Part shown: in pieces, positions 28,061-36,460 of the stretch
How the letters are laid out: every line of letters begins with the position of its first letter
How positions within the stretch are numbered: the first letter of the stretch is position 1
Assembly: GCF_026967935.1 (NCBI RefSeq)
Contig: NZ_JAPVBL010000004.1
Location: 496,001 to 560,000 of the forward strand
Origin: Modestobacter sp. VKM Ac-2982
GTDB lineage: Bacteria; Actinomycetota; Actinomycetes; Mycobacteriales; Geodermatophilaceae
Length of the DNA stretch: 64,000 bases
Direction of reading: 5' to 3'
Notes under the pieces: model-generated
Databases searched by the model: none
What the model saw: only the letters and a program-made list of their open reading frames with translations
Told to the model about the DNA's origin: nothing
Translations under genes and position numbers: made by a program

Positions 28061-28106
28061 GTCGGTGCCAGGCGCGGGGTCCGGAGGACCCCCGCCTGGC
28101 ACCGAC
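28061..28106. terminator. Terminator hairpin 2 downstream of the peptide ABC operon
   Basis: A 21-bp stem with a single bulged base and a three-base loop (arms 28061-28082 and 28086-28106). It has the same design as the hairpin at 28171-28214, with a GGTCC/GGACC core near the loop. Confidence 0.6.
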
Positions 28107-28170
28107 GGAGCCGCGTCACCGGAGCAGGCCCACGACTCGGCCGCGCAGCAGTGCGCGAGCAGCGCGAGCT

Positions 28171-28214
28171 GTCGGATCCGAGCACGGACCCGGAGGGTCC
28201 TGCTCGGATCCGAC
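28171..28214. terminator. Terminator hairpin 1 downstream of the peptide ABC operon
   Basis: A long stem with one bulged base and a GGA loop; the outer arms GTCGGATCCGAGCA (28171-28184) and TGCTCGGATCCGAC (28201-28214) match exactly. It lies 65 bases beyond the stop of the last ABC gene and before the mshB promoter. Confidence 0.65.
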
Positions 28215-28278
28215 GAAACGGCAAAACGCCAGCCGGGCACGGCACCTGGCCGCGGTGCGATCCGCCAGGATCGCCATG

Positions 28279-29343
28279 TCACAACACCGACTTGACCTCG
28301 GCGTAGTGGCAGGCGTTGAGGTGGCCGGCGCCGCGGTCCTCGAGCTTCGGGTCGACGGTCAGGCACAGCTCGCGCCGGCCGTCGGTGAGCTCGTTGGCGA
28401 ACTTCTGGCAGCGGGTGCGGAACCGGCACCCCGAGGGCGGGTTGGCCGGGCTCGGGACGTCGCCGGTGATGATGATCCGCTGCCGGGCGCGCTCGCGGCG
28501 CGGGTCGGGCAGCGGGATCGCCGACAGCAGCGCCTGCGTGTACGGGTGCGCCGGGCGGTTGAACAGCTCCTCCTGGTCGGCGATCTCGATGATCCGCCCC
28601 AGGTACATGACCGCGACCCGGTCGGAGATGTGCCGGACCACCGACAGGTCGTGGGCGATGAACAGGTAGCTCAGCCCCAGGTCGTTCTTCAGGTCCTCGA
28701 GCAGGTTGATGACGCCGGCCTGGATCGAGACGTCCAGCGCCGACACCGGCTCGTCGAGGACCAGCACCTTGGGCTGCAGGGCGAGCGCCCGGGCGATGCC
28801 GATGCGCTGCCGCTGCCCGCCGGAGAACTCGGCCGGGTACCGGTTGGTGTGCTCGGGGTTCAGCCCGACGGTCTCCACCAGCGCCCGCACCCGCGAGCGG
28901 AGCTCGGCCTGGTCCTTGGTGAGCCCGTGGATGACCATCGGCTCGGCGACGATGTCGAAGACGGGCAGCCGCGGGTTCAGCGAGGCGTAGGGGTCCTGGA
29001 AGATCAGCTGGATGTCCCGGCGCAGCGGGCGCATCTGCTTGCGGTCCAGCCCGACGAGCTCCCGCCCCTCGAAGACCACCGAGCCGGCGGTGGCCGGCTG
29101 GAGGTTGAGGATGGCGCGCCCGGTCGTGGACTTGCCGCACCCGGACTCACCCACGAGCCCGAGCACCTCACCGGGGTAGAGGTCCAGGTCGATGCCGTCG
29201 ACGGCACGCACCGCCCCGACGGTCCGCTTGACCAGGCCGCCGCCCTTGATCGGGAAGTGCTTCTCCAGGCCGCGCACCGAGAGGATCGGCTCACCGCGGT
29301 CGGGGGCGCCGCCGGCAGGCCGCTGGGTGGTGGGGGCGGTCAT
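28279..29343 (-). CDS. Oligopeptide/dipeptide ABC transporter ATP-binding protein (DppF/OppF type)
   Basis: A 354-residue ATPase with Walker [10 protein letters not shown], signature [15 protein letters not shown], Walker [13 protein letters not shown] and the C-terminal oligo_HPY extension. That extension includes the Cys-bearing segment [10 protein letters not shown] and [10 protein letters not shown]-like text typical of DppF/OppF. It supplies half of the ATPase heterodimer of the importer. It overlaps the DppD-type gene by four bases and is the last gene of the operon. Confidence 0.95.
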   Translation of the reverse strand: MTAPTTQRPAGGAPDRGEPILSVRGLEKHFPIKGGGLVKRTVGAVRAVDGIDLDLYPGEVLGLVGESGCGKSTTGRAILNLQPATAGSVVFEGRELVGLDRKQMRPLRRDIQLIFQDPYASLNPRLPVFDIVAEPMVIHGLTKDQAELRSRVRALVETVGLNPEHTNRYPAEFSGGQRQRIGIARALALQPKVLVLDEPVSALDVSIQAGVINLLEDLKNDLGLSYLFIAHDLSVVRHISDRVAVMYLGRIIEIADQEELFNRPAHPYTQALLSAIPLPDPRRERARQRIIITGDVPSPANPPSGCRFRTRCQKFANELTDGRRELCLTVDPKLEDRGAGHLNACHYAEVKSVL

Positions 29344-30638
29344 GCCCGGTCTCCGTTCGTGGGGCGTGGCGGGGAGCTGACGACGCTCTGGGTGCCGGCG
29401 TCGGTCTGCCCCGCGCGGGGTGCGGTCTGGTCGCCGGGCGGGACGGCGGGACCGTCGTCGTCCAGGTCGCCCTGGGCGAGGGCGACCCCGGCCGGGGTGC
29501 GGTCCGCCGCCAGGGCCGTGTCATCGGCGGACTCGCTGAAGATGTCGGCGGCCCGTCCGTGTGCGGCGGCGACCTGTTCGGTGCGGATGCAGGCAGCCGT
29601 GTGACCCGGCCCGACCTGGAACCGCTCGGGCTCGGCCTCGTCGCACTCGGCGATGTGCAGCGGGCAGCGCGGGGCGAAGGGGCAACCGGGCGGCATGTTG
29701 ACCACCGAGGGCGGCGCGCCCTTGATCGGGGTGAGCCGCTCGCGGCTGGTGGAGTCCAGCCGGGGCAGCGAGCCCAGCAGCCCGAGCGTGTACGGCATCC
29801 GGGGCTCGTAGTAGATGTCCTCGACGCTGCCGACCTCCACCGGCCGGCCGGCGTACATGACCAGGACGCGGTCGGCGATCCCGGCGACGACGCCCAGGTC
29901 GTGGGTGATCATGACCATCGCGGCGCCGGTCTCCTGGAGGGCGGTCTGCAGCACCTCGAGGATCTGCGCCTGGACGGTGACGTCCAGGGCCGTCGTCGGC
30001 TCGTCGGCGATGATCACCTCCGGCTCGTTCGCCATCGCGATCGCGATGACCACCCGCTGGCGCATGCCGCCGGAGAACTCGTGCGGGTAGGCGTCCACGC
30101 GGTCGCCGGCGTTCGGGATGCCGACCAGCTCCAGCAGCTCGACCGCCCGCGCCTCCGCGGCCTTGGACGACAGCTGCTTGTCGTGGATGCGCAGCGTCTC
30201 CTCGATCTGCGCCCCGATCTTGTAGACCGGGTCCAGCGACGTCATCGGGTCCTGGAAGATCATCGAGACGCCCTTGCCGCGGATCCGCGACATGCTCCGG
30301 TCGCTCTGCCCCAGCAGCTCCTGGCCGCGGTACTTGATCGATCCGGTGACCCGCGCCGACCCGGGCAGCAGACCCATCACCGCCAGCGACGTCACCGACT
30401 TCCCGGAGCCGGACTCGCCGACGATGCCCAGCACCTCACCGGAGCGCAGGCTGTAGTCGACCCCGCGGACGGCGTGCACCAGGCCGTCCTCGGTGGGGAA
30501 CCGGACGTTGAGGTCGGTGACCTCCAGCAGCGGCGCGCTCGGGTCGAAGCCGGGGAGGCTGGTGGTCCGACCCTGGGTCATGGCCCCCGTGGAGGTGGCA
30601 CCGGACATGGCGGGGCCCGTGGTCCCGATGGTGGACAT
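29340..30638 (-). CDS. Oligopeptide/dipeptide ABC transporter ATP-binding protein (DppD/OppD type)
   Basis: A 432-residue ATPase with Walker A GESGSGKS, signature [15 protein letters not shown], Walker [13 protein letters not shown] and the oligo_HPY tail with [17 protein letters not shown]. It is longer than usual because of a disordered N-terminal lead of about 35 residues and a Pro/Asp-rich C-terminal tail of about 90 residues. It pairs with the DppF-type ATPase. GGAG lies upstream of the ATG at 30638. Confidence 0.95.
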   Translation of the reverse strand: MSTIGTTGPAMSGATSTGAMTQGRTTSLPGFDPSAPLLEVTDLNVRFPTEDGLVHAVRGVDYSLRSGEVLGIVGESGSGKSVTSLAVMGLLPGSARVTGSIKYRGQELLGQSDRSMSRIRGKGVSMIFQDPMTSLDPVYKIGAQIEETLRIHDKQLSSKAAEARAVELLELVGIPNAGDRVDAYPHEFSGGMRQRVVIAIAMANEPEVIIADEPTTALDVTVQAQILEVLQTALQETGAAMVMITHDLGVVAGIADRVLVMYAGRPVEVGSVEDIYYEPRMPYTLGLLGSLPRLDSTSRERLTPIKGAPPSVVNMPPGCPFAPRCPLHIAECDEAEPERFQVGPGHTAACIRTEQVAAAHGRAADIFSESADDTALAADRTPAGVALAQGDLDDDGPAVPPGDQTAPRAGQTDAGTQSVVSSPPRPTNGDRA

Positions 30639-30646
30639 GGAGCTCC

Positions 30647-31603
30647 TCAGGCCCGCACGCGGCGGTTGCTCGGGTCGAAGGCATCCCGGATCCCGTCGCC
30701 GATCAGGTTGATCGACAGCACGATGATCAGCAGGGTGATGCCGGGGAAGTAGAAGAGCCAGGGGCGGGTGCTGGCAGCCTGGACACCGTCGGACACCAGG
30801 CGCCCCAGCGAGGTCTGGTTGGCGCCGTTGACGCCGAAGCCCAGGTAGGTCAGCGAGGCCTCGAGGATGATCGCGGTGGCGGCGGCCAGCGTCGTCCAGA
30901 CGATCAGCGACCCCAGCGCGTTGGGGATCAGGTGCTTGAAGATGATCCGCACGTTGGAGGCGCCCATCGCGTGCGCGGCCTCGACGTACTCCTTCTCCCG
31001 CAGGGAGAGGAACTGGCTGCGCACGATCCGGGCGAGGTCCAGCCAGCCGAAGAGGCCGAGGATGATCCCCACGCCCAACGGGGTGCGGGAGCCCGGGAAG
31101 TTGCTGGCCACGACGATCAGCACGACCAGCAACGGCACGGTGAGGATCAGGTCGACCAGCCGCATCAGGACGCTGTCGACCCACCTGCCGAAGTAGCCGG
31201 CCAGTGCGCCGACCAGCAGGCCGAGCGGGAGCGCGATGGCGACGAAGAGCAGCACGATGAACAGCGAGCGCTGCACCCCGGTCATGATCCCGGCCATCAG
31301 GTCACGGCCGATCGCATCGCTGCCCAGCAGGTAGCCCGCGGTGCCCGGGGGGACCGACTGCGAGCCGCTGTCCTGGTCGGCGTAGTCGACGCCGGTGACC
31401 AGCGGGCCCAGGAACCCGAACACCAGCAGGAGCAGGAAGATGACCAGCCCGGTCATGCCCACCTTGTTGCGCAGGAAGCGGCCGACGATCTGCTGGCGCT
31501 GACTGCGCGCCTTGACGGTGAACTCGCGCTCGACCCCGCCCCCCTCGGGGGTGCCGGGGGTCGCGGGGACCACGGGTCCGGTGCTGGTCTGAGTGGTGGC
31601 CAT
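30647..31603 (-). CDS. Peptide ABC transporter permease (DppC/OppC type)
   Basis: A 318-residue permease with a 45-residue cytoplasmic lead and six helices, beginning [27 protein letters not shown]. The inner-membrane coupling (EAA) loop is [25 protein letters not shown], which docks to the ATPases. The periplasm-facing segment [23 protein letters not shown] is the standard DppC opening. It forms the channel together with the DppB-type permease encoded upstream, which is frame-shifted in this sequence. Confidence 0.95.
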   Translation of the reverse strand: MATTQTSTGPVVPATPGTPEGGGVEREFTVKARSQRQQIVGRFLRNKVGMTGLVIFLLLLVFGFLGPLVTGVDYADQDSGSQSVPPGTAGYLLGSDAIGRDLMAGIMTGVQRSLFIVLLFVAIALPLGLLVGALAGYFGRWVDSVLMRLVDLILTVPLLVVLIVVASNFPGSRTPLGVGIILGLFGWLDLARIVRSQFLSLREKEYVEAAHAMGASNVRIIFKHLIPNALGSLIVWTTLAAATAIILEASLTYLGFGVNGANQTSLGRLVSDGVQAASTRPWLFYFPGITLLIIVLSINLIGDGIRDAFDPSNRRVRA

Positions 31604-31630
31604 GGGCTCGTTCCTTCTCGCGATGCCGGG

Positions 31631-32621
31631 TCAGGACAGCCGGATGCGCGGGTCGAGCACCGCGTACAGGATGTCGGCGACCAGGTTGAAGACGACGATG
31701 AACACGGCGCTGACCAGCAGCCAGCCCAGCACCACGTTGATGTCCTCCTGGCGGATGCCGTTGCTGATCAGGTACTCGCCCATGCCGTGCCAGACGAAGA
31801 CCGTCTCGGTGATGACCGCGCCGCCGAACAGCGTGCCCACGCCGAGCGCGACCACCGTGGTGAGCGGGATCAGCGCATTGCGCAGCCCGTGCTTGAAGAC
31901 GACGCGGCGGTAGGTGAGCCCCTTGGCCCGGGCCAGCCGCATGTAGTCCGACCCGAGCACGTCCAGCATCGCCGCGCGCTGGAAGCGGCTCCAGGCGGCG
32001 AAGGACAGCGCGGCCAGGCTCACCGTGGGCAGCACCAGGTGCCCGAGCCGGTCGGACCAGAGCTCCCAGCCGGAGGCGTACAGCGACAACCCCGGGGTCT
32101 CCTCACCGAGCGTGTAGAGCACCTGTTGCCCGAACAGGTCGTTGACCCCCCCCGGCGACGTACTCCTTGAGCAGCGCGGCGAACCAGAAGGTCGGCAGGG
32201 CGATCAGGATGTAGGCGATGAACGTGAAGGTGTAGTCCGACGCCTTGTACTGCCGGACGGCACCGATGACGCCCACGATGATCGCCAGCAGGACGGCGAT
32301 CACGATCGCGCCGATGATCATCCGCCCGGTCACCAGCATCCGCGGGAAGAGCTGTTCGACGACCGGCGTGCCGTTGATCGTCTCGCCGAAGTCGCCGGTG
32401 AGGACCCCGGAGAGCCAGCGCCAGTACCGGACGAAGAAGTTGTCGTTCAGGCCCAGCGTCTCGCGCAGGTTGTTGAAGAACGACTCCGGCGGCCGGGGGT
32501 TCTGCGTGTAGTACCTCTCCAGCGGGTCGAAGCTCGCCGCGCACAGCGCGAACACCAGGAAGGAACTGACCAGCAACACGAGGACCGACGCGAGCAGACG
32601 CCGGATCGTGAAGAAGAACAT
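31631..32621 (-). pseudogene. Peptide ABC transporter permease (DppB/OppB type), frameshifted
   Basis: The gene starts at the ATG at 32621 (FFFTIRRLLASVLVLLVSSFLVFALC) and ends at 31631, spanning 991 bases, one more than a multiple of three. Reading is normal to a run of eight G on the coding strand (forward C8, 32146-32153) at KEYVAGG. There the frame shifts and stops at 32103. Removing one G restores VNDLFGQQVLYTLGEETPG and the complete C-terminal half with the EAA loop DYMRLARAKGLTYRRVVFKHGLRNALIP. It is either a sequencing or assembly error in the homopolymer, a real disabling mutation, or a slippage-controlled gene. The operon is otherwise intact. Confidence 0.88.
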
Positions 32622-32765
32622 GTGGTGACCTTACGCCGAGAGCGGAAGCTGTCCGGTCGAACGACCAGTTCAGCGTGCCTTCGCCGGACCCCCGCAGGTC
32701 GTGCTGGGTCCGGACGCACCGCGACCCCCGGGAACGGTCTCCCCGGGGGCCGCGGCAGCCGGTGA

Positions 32766-32790
32766 CCGGCGCCGCCGAGGGCGGCGCCGG
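32766..32790. terminator. Intra-operon hairpin between substrate-binding and permease genes
   Basis: An 11-bp GC stem with a three-base loop (32766-32776 and 32780-32790) lies 58 bases beyond the stop of the substrate-binding protein gene. Partial termination here would give more binding protein than permease, as is common in such operons. Confidence 0.6.
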
Positions 32791-32847
32791 GCCGGGTGGT
32801 GCGGTCGTGCTCAGGTGGTGCTCAGCCGTGCTGGGTGGAGCTCTGCG

Positions 32848-34566
32848 TCACTCGACCGTCCAGGTCTCCGAGTTCCACAGCGGACCGGCCTCGGTCGGGT
32901 TGTCCTGCACACCCTCGATGTTCGCCTGGTGCGCGACGAAGGTCGGCTTCTGGTAGAGCGGGATAGTGGCCATCTGCTCCCAGAGCAGGCCGTCGATCTG
33001 GTTGCCCAGCTCGGCCTGCCGCTCGCGGTCCGGCTCGGTGGCCAGCTCGGCGAAGAGCGCGTCGATCTCGGGGTTGCCGATCCGGCTGTAGTTCTGCTGG
33101 ATGTTGTCACCCTGCGGCGTCTGGTAGATCGACTGCGAGGAGGTGATGAACGGGTTGCCCACCCAGGCGAAGAGCGCCGCCTGGAAGCCGCCACCCTCCA
33201 GCGAGGTCGGCGACTCGGCACCGGCGAAGATGTCCGGGTTGGCGTTGAAGGACGCGTTGATCCCGGCCTCGGCCAGCTGCGGGATCATGACCTCGATCGT
33301 GGTCTGCCGCAGCGGGTTGTTCTCCGTGGTGTCGATCTGGATGTCCAGCGGGCCACGCTCGGGGTGGGTGTAGAACCCGTCCGGACCGGCGGTGTAGCCG
33401 GCCTGCTCCAGCAGCGCGCGGGCCTCCTCGACGTTCTGGGTCTTGACCTGCTCCGGCGCGGTGTCCTCGTACTCCGGCTGGGTGTTCAGCCAGATCCGGT
33501 TGTTCAGCACCTGCGCGTCGGAGGAGAACTGCCCGACGGTCTGGTCCACGATCTCCTGGCGGTCCAGGGCGTAGGCGAGGGCCTGGCGCACCAGCGGGTC
33601 CGCGAGGTGCGGGTCCTGGGTGTTGAGGTCGAGGTGCTCGAAGGTGAGACCGAAGTTGATCTCGCTCTCGACGTTCGGCTCCAGCGCCTGGACCTGCTCG
33701 ACGAGGTCGAGCTGCGGCTGCGGGTAGATGACGCCCAGCTCGCCGCTCTGCAGACCCTGGACGGCGGTCGTCGGGTCGTTGCCGATGTTCTGGATGATCA
33801 GCTGCTCGAGCTGCGGCCCGTCGCCCCACCACTCGGGGTTGGGCTCGAGCACGATGACCTGCGCGCCGGCGTCGATGTTCGACACCTGCCACGGGCCACC
33901 GGAGATGCCCTCGGGCAGACCCTCCGCGATCGGCCACCCCTCGGTGATCGTCTCGCAGACCGCGGCCGGGTCGTCGGCGTCCATCAGGTGGGACGGCAGC
34001 AGGTTCTCGAAGTTGCCCTGCCAGTCGGCGAAGGGCGTCTCGTAGGTGACGACGACGGTCTTCTCGTCCTCGCCGGGCTCGACCGAGGCGATCTGCTCGT
34101 AGCCGGTGGTCGACAGGACGGCGGGGCAGCCGCCGTCGGCCGGGTCACCGCTGCGGTTGGCCCGCCAGGTGAACTCGAAGTCGTCCGCGGTGATCGGGGT
34201 GCCGTCGCTCCACACCGCGTCCGGGTTGATCTCGTAGGTGTTCACCTGCTGGCCGTCGACCTCCTCGAGGGTCGGCTCGCCGGTGAAGAGGTCCTCGTTG
34301 AACTCGACGGTGAAGTCGGGCTGGACCTGGTAGGCCGAGGGCAGCACCTTGATCAGGACGTTGGCCACCGAGGTGGCGTTGCCCGCGGCGATGTTCGGGT
34401 ACAGGTTCTCCGGGAAGTCGGTCGACTCACCGAAGACGACGCGACCCGAGCCGCCGCTGGCCTCGCCACCCTCGCTGTCCTCGCTGCCACCGCCGCACGC
34501 CGAGAGCGCCATCGCGCCGGTGAGCCCGGTAGCGATGAGCATGGAAGTGCGCTTGCTCAACTTCAC
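32848..34566 (-). CDS. Peptide ABC transporter substrate-binding lipoprotein (family 5)
   Basis: A 572-residue extracytoplasmic solute-binding protein. It has a lipoprotein signal peptide with lipobox LSAC and lipidated Cys24, a Gly/Ser/Glu linker, then the SBP_bac_5 fold (RVVFGESTDFPENLYPN ... DGTPITADDFEFTW ... DPLVRQALAYALDRQEIVD). It captures oligopeptides or related solutes for the DppBCDF-type importer encoded downstream. A TAGGGT -10-like element sits at 34708-34713, giving an untranslated leader of about 130 bases. Confidence 0.94.
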   Translation of the reverse strand: MKLSKRTSMLIATGLTGAMALSACGGGSEDSEGGEASGGSGRVVFGESTDFPENLYPNIAAGNATSVANVLIKVLPSAYQVQPDFTVEFNEDLFTGEPTLEEVDGQQVNTYEINPDAVWSDGTPITADDFEFTWRANRSGDPADGGCPAVLSTTGYEQIASVEPGEDEKTVVVTYETPFADWQGNFENLLPSHLMDADDPAAVCETITEGWPIAEGLPEGISGGPWQVSNIDAGAQVIVLEPNPEWWGDGPQLEQLIIQNIGNDPTTAVQGLQSGELGVIYPQPQLDLVEQVQALEPNVESEINFGLTFEHLDLNTQDPHLADPLVRQALAYALDRQEIVDQTVGQFSSDAQVLNNRIWLNTQPEYEDTAPEQVKTQNVEEARALLEQAGYTAGPDGFYTHPERGPLDIQIDTTENNPLRQTTIEVMIPQLAEAGINASFNANPDIFAGAESPTSLEGGGFQAALFAWVGNPFITSSQSIYQTPQGDNIQQNYSRIGNPEIDALFAELATEPDRERQAELGNQIDGLLWEQMATIPLYQKPTFVAHQANIEGVQDNPTEAGPLWNSETWTVE

Positions 34567-34954
34567 GTTCGCTTGCCTCCTCGACCCGCGAGTGCGGGGG
34601 GACGATCAGGTCTGACCGACCGGGGATCGCCGGGCGGACTGGGCTCCTACATGAACACGCGCTGTCATCCAGCTGTCGGATCGCTTTCAGACGAGCGCAA
34701 CGGCCAGACCCTAGGCAGAGCCGGAAGAGGCCGTCCACGGCCGTCATCATTTTGTGACCTGTGCAAACGACCACCGTGAGCAGCCTGGAACTTCCCGGCA
34801 ATACGGGACCGTCGACCGAAGAGTTTCCGGCCGTGCGGCACGGGCCCCGGACAACGTGATCATGGCGTCGTCCCGCCCTGGTCACGCAGCGTGTGCGCGC
34901 CCGGTCCCGGTCCCGGTCGGTGGGCACCGACGGCCTCCGCTCCCCGGCCCGGGG
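34567..34954. other. 388-base intergenic region: promoter and possible terminator
   Basis: No gene is seen here. The left half is the promoter and leader of the substrate-binding protein gene (minus-strand TAGGGT at 34708-34713, ribosome site GAGGAGG about 34576-34582). The right half follows the Nudix gene and contains a 7-bp GTCGGTG/CACCGAC hairpin (34916-34931) that could end its transcript. The centre is less GC-rich than its surroundings (for example CATCATTTTGTGACC near 34745). Confidence 0.6.
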
Positions 34955-35719
34955 TCAGCGGCGGGACAGGAGCGCGCGCACGGCGGGGAGCAGCGGGCGG
35001 TCGGCGGGGATCCAGGCCAGCTCCTCCAGCTCGTCGGAGCCCAGCCAGCGCAGCTCACTGTGCTCGTGGGCGACCAGCTCACCCGCGGTGATCCGCCCCC
35101 ACCAGACGCGCAGGGTCGAGGCGCCGGGCACGCCGCCGGCGACCACGCCGTCCAGCGGCACCTCCCCGAGGAACGACCGAGGCGAGATCCCGACGCCGAG
35201 CTCCTCCCGGCACTCCCGGACCAGCGCCGACAACTCGGGCTCCCCCGGTTCGACCTTGCCGCCGGGGAACTCCCACAACCCGGCGAGCGACCCCGAACCC
35301 CGCTGGGCGACCAGCACCCGCTGCCGGTCGTCGACCAACGCGGCCCCGACCACCTGGGTCACCTCCTGCGCGCGCTGCGCGGCCGCGGCCGCGTACGCGT
35401 CCAGGTGCGCCTGCATCGACCGGACGACGCGGCGCCGCAGCACCGCCCGATCGGCCAGGGCGCCCAGCCAGCCCGGCAGCGCTGCCTCCGCGTCCACCTG
35501 ATCGGTCACCAACGTGCCGGCCTCGGTGGCGGTGAAGGAGCGGGTGTGGACCAGGGTCCGCCAGCCGTTGCCGGAGGCCGCCACCTGGACGTCGCGCCAG
35601 GGTCGCTCGGAGACGACCTCCTGCAGCCGGACCGGCCACGGCCGGCCCAGGGACCGGGCCACGTCGAAGGCGACGGTCAGAGGGGCCTCCACCAAGGTGG
35701 TGAACCGCAGCTGGAACAC
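34955..35719 (-). CDS. SRPBCC domain fused to a Nudix (MutT-type) hydrolase
   Basis: This 254-residue protein joins an N-terminal SRPBCC/cyclase-like domain (about 1-110, VFQLRFTTLVEAPLTVAFDVARS) to a Nudix domain (about 120-254). The Nudix box is complete, G154-x5-E160-x7-REUxEE-x-G175-V176. The MutT/CTP-pyrophosphohydrolase-like form suggests cleavage of oxidised or methylated nucleoside triphosphates. I used the GTG at 35719; a GTG at 35740 would add seven residues and neither has a strong ribosome site. It is divergent from the Rrf2 regulator with only 36 bases between starts. Confidence 0.88.
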   Translation of the reverse strand: MFQLRFTTLVEAPLTVAFDVARSLGRPWPVRLQEVVSERPWRDVQVAASGNGWRTLVHTRSFTATEAGTLVTDQVDAEAALPGWLGALADRAVLRRRVVRSMQAHLDAYAAAAAQRAQEVTQVVGAALVDDRQRVLVAQRGSGSLAGLWEFPGGKVEPGEPELSALVRECREELGVGISPRSFLGEVPLDGVVAGGVPGASTLRVWWGRITAGELVAHEHSELRWLGSDELEELAWIPADRPLLPAVRALLSRR

Positions 35720-35755
35720 GGGGAGCAGCGTCCCAGACACGGCAGGATGCTCGGC

Positions 35756-36229
35756 GTGCGCATCTCCGCCCGGGTCGACTATGCCGTCCGCGCCGCCGTG
35801 GAACTGGCCGCCGTGGCGCCCGGCTCGCTCACCTCCGAGCGGATCGCCCAGGCGCAGGGGATCCCGGCCCGGTTCCTGCAGGCCATCCTCGGCGACCTGC
35901 AGCACGCCCGGCTGGTGACCAGCCAGCGCGGCCGGGAGGGTGGCTACCGCCTGGCGATGCCACCGTCGGAGATCTCCATCGCCCGGGTCATGCGGGTCGA
36001 GCAGGGGTTCCTCGCCGAGGTGCACGGGCAGCGCCCCGAGGACGTCGAGTACCCGGGCGCGGCCGAGCCCCTCGCCTCGGTCTGGGTGGCGGCCCGGGAG
36101 GCCTACCGCCGGGTGCTGGAGAACGTGACCCTGGCCGACGTCGTCCACGGCACGATGCCGCCGTCGGTGGCCGAGATGATCGAGCTCGAGAGCGCCTGGC
36201 GCTCCTTCGGCGTCCCGGCCGCGGAGTGA
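35756..36229 (+). CDS. Rrf2 family transcriptional regulator, cysteine-free
   Basis: A 157-residue winged-helix regulator opening VRISARVDYAVRAAVELA, with the recognition region SERIAQAQGIPARFLQAILGDLQHARLVTSQRGREGGYRLA. It contains no cysteine, so it cannot hold the 2Fe-2S cluster of IscR or NsrR. That resembles CymR, the cysteine-metabolism repressor. Standing directly before the sulfite reductase operon, it is a good candidate for its regulator. GTG 35756 (AGGA eight bases upstream) is preferred to ATG 35747. Confidence 0.88.
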   Translation: MRISARVDYAVRAAVELAAVAPGSLTSERIAQAQGIPARFLQAILGDLQHARLVTSQRGREGGYRLAMPPSEISIARVMRVEQGFLAEVHGQRPEDVEYPGAAEPLASVWVAAREAYRRVLENVTLADVVHGTMPPSVAEMIELESAWRSFGVPAAE

Positions 36230-36281
36230 CCGTTGCCGCCGTCCCGGTCCACGAGTCGGCCAGGTGTGGCACGATCGAACC

Positions 36282-36368
36282 GTGACGGACTGCGGCGCCC
36301 TCCTCGTGGAGCGCCTGCACGTCGACCTGGCGCGGGTCTCCAGCGCCGCGTGTCGCGCCGCGCGCTGA
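36282..36368 (+). CDS. Putative cysteine-pathway leader peptide
   Basis: A 28-residue reading frame starting GTG, product MTDCGALLVERLHVDLARVS followed by SAACRAAR. The core LHVDLxRVSSAxCR is the pattern of the small 'putative leader peptide' family found upstream of sulfur-assimilation genes in Streptomyces and relatives. It ends 92 bases before nirA. No Shine-Dalgarno is visible and a CACGAT -10-like hexamer lies just upstream, so the mRNA may be leaderless. Cysteine codons at positions 4 and 24 suggest attenuation by ribosome stalling when cysteine is short. Confidence 0.7.
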   Translation: MTDCGALLVERLHVDLARVSSAACRAAR

Positions 36369-36460
36369 CCACGGCCCGCTCCCCCGCAGCCTCCCTGCTG
36401 CACCCACACCCGGCCGCGTCGCGCACGCTCGGCGTGCCGGCGCAGAGGAGAACGACTGAC

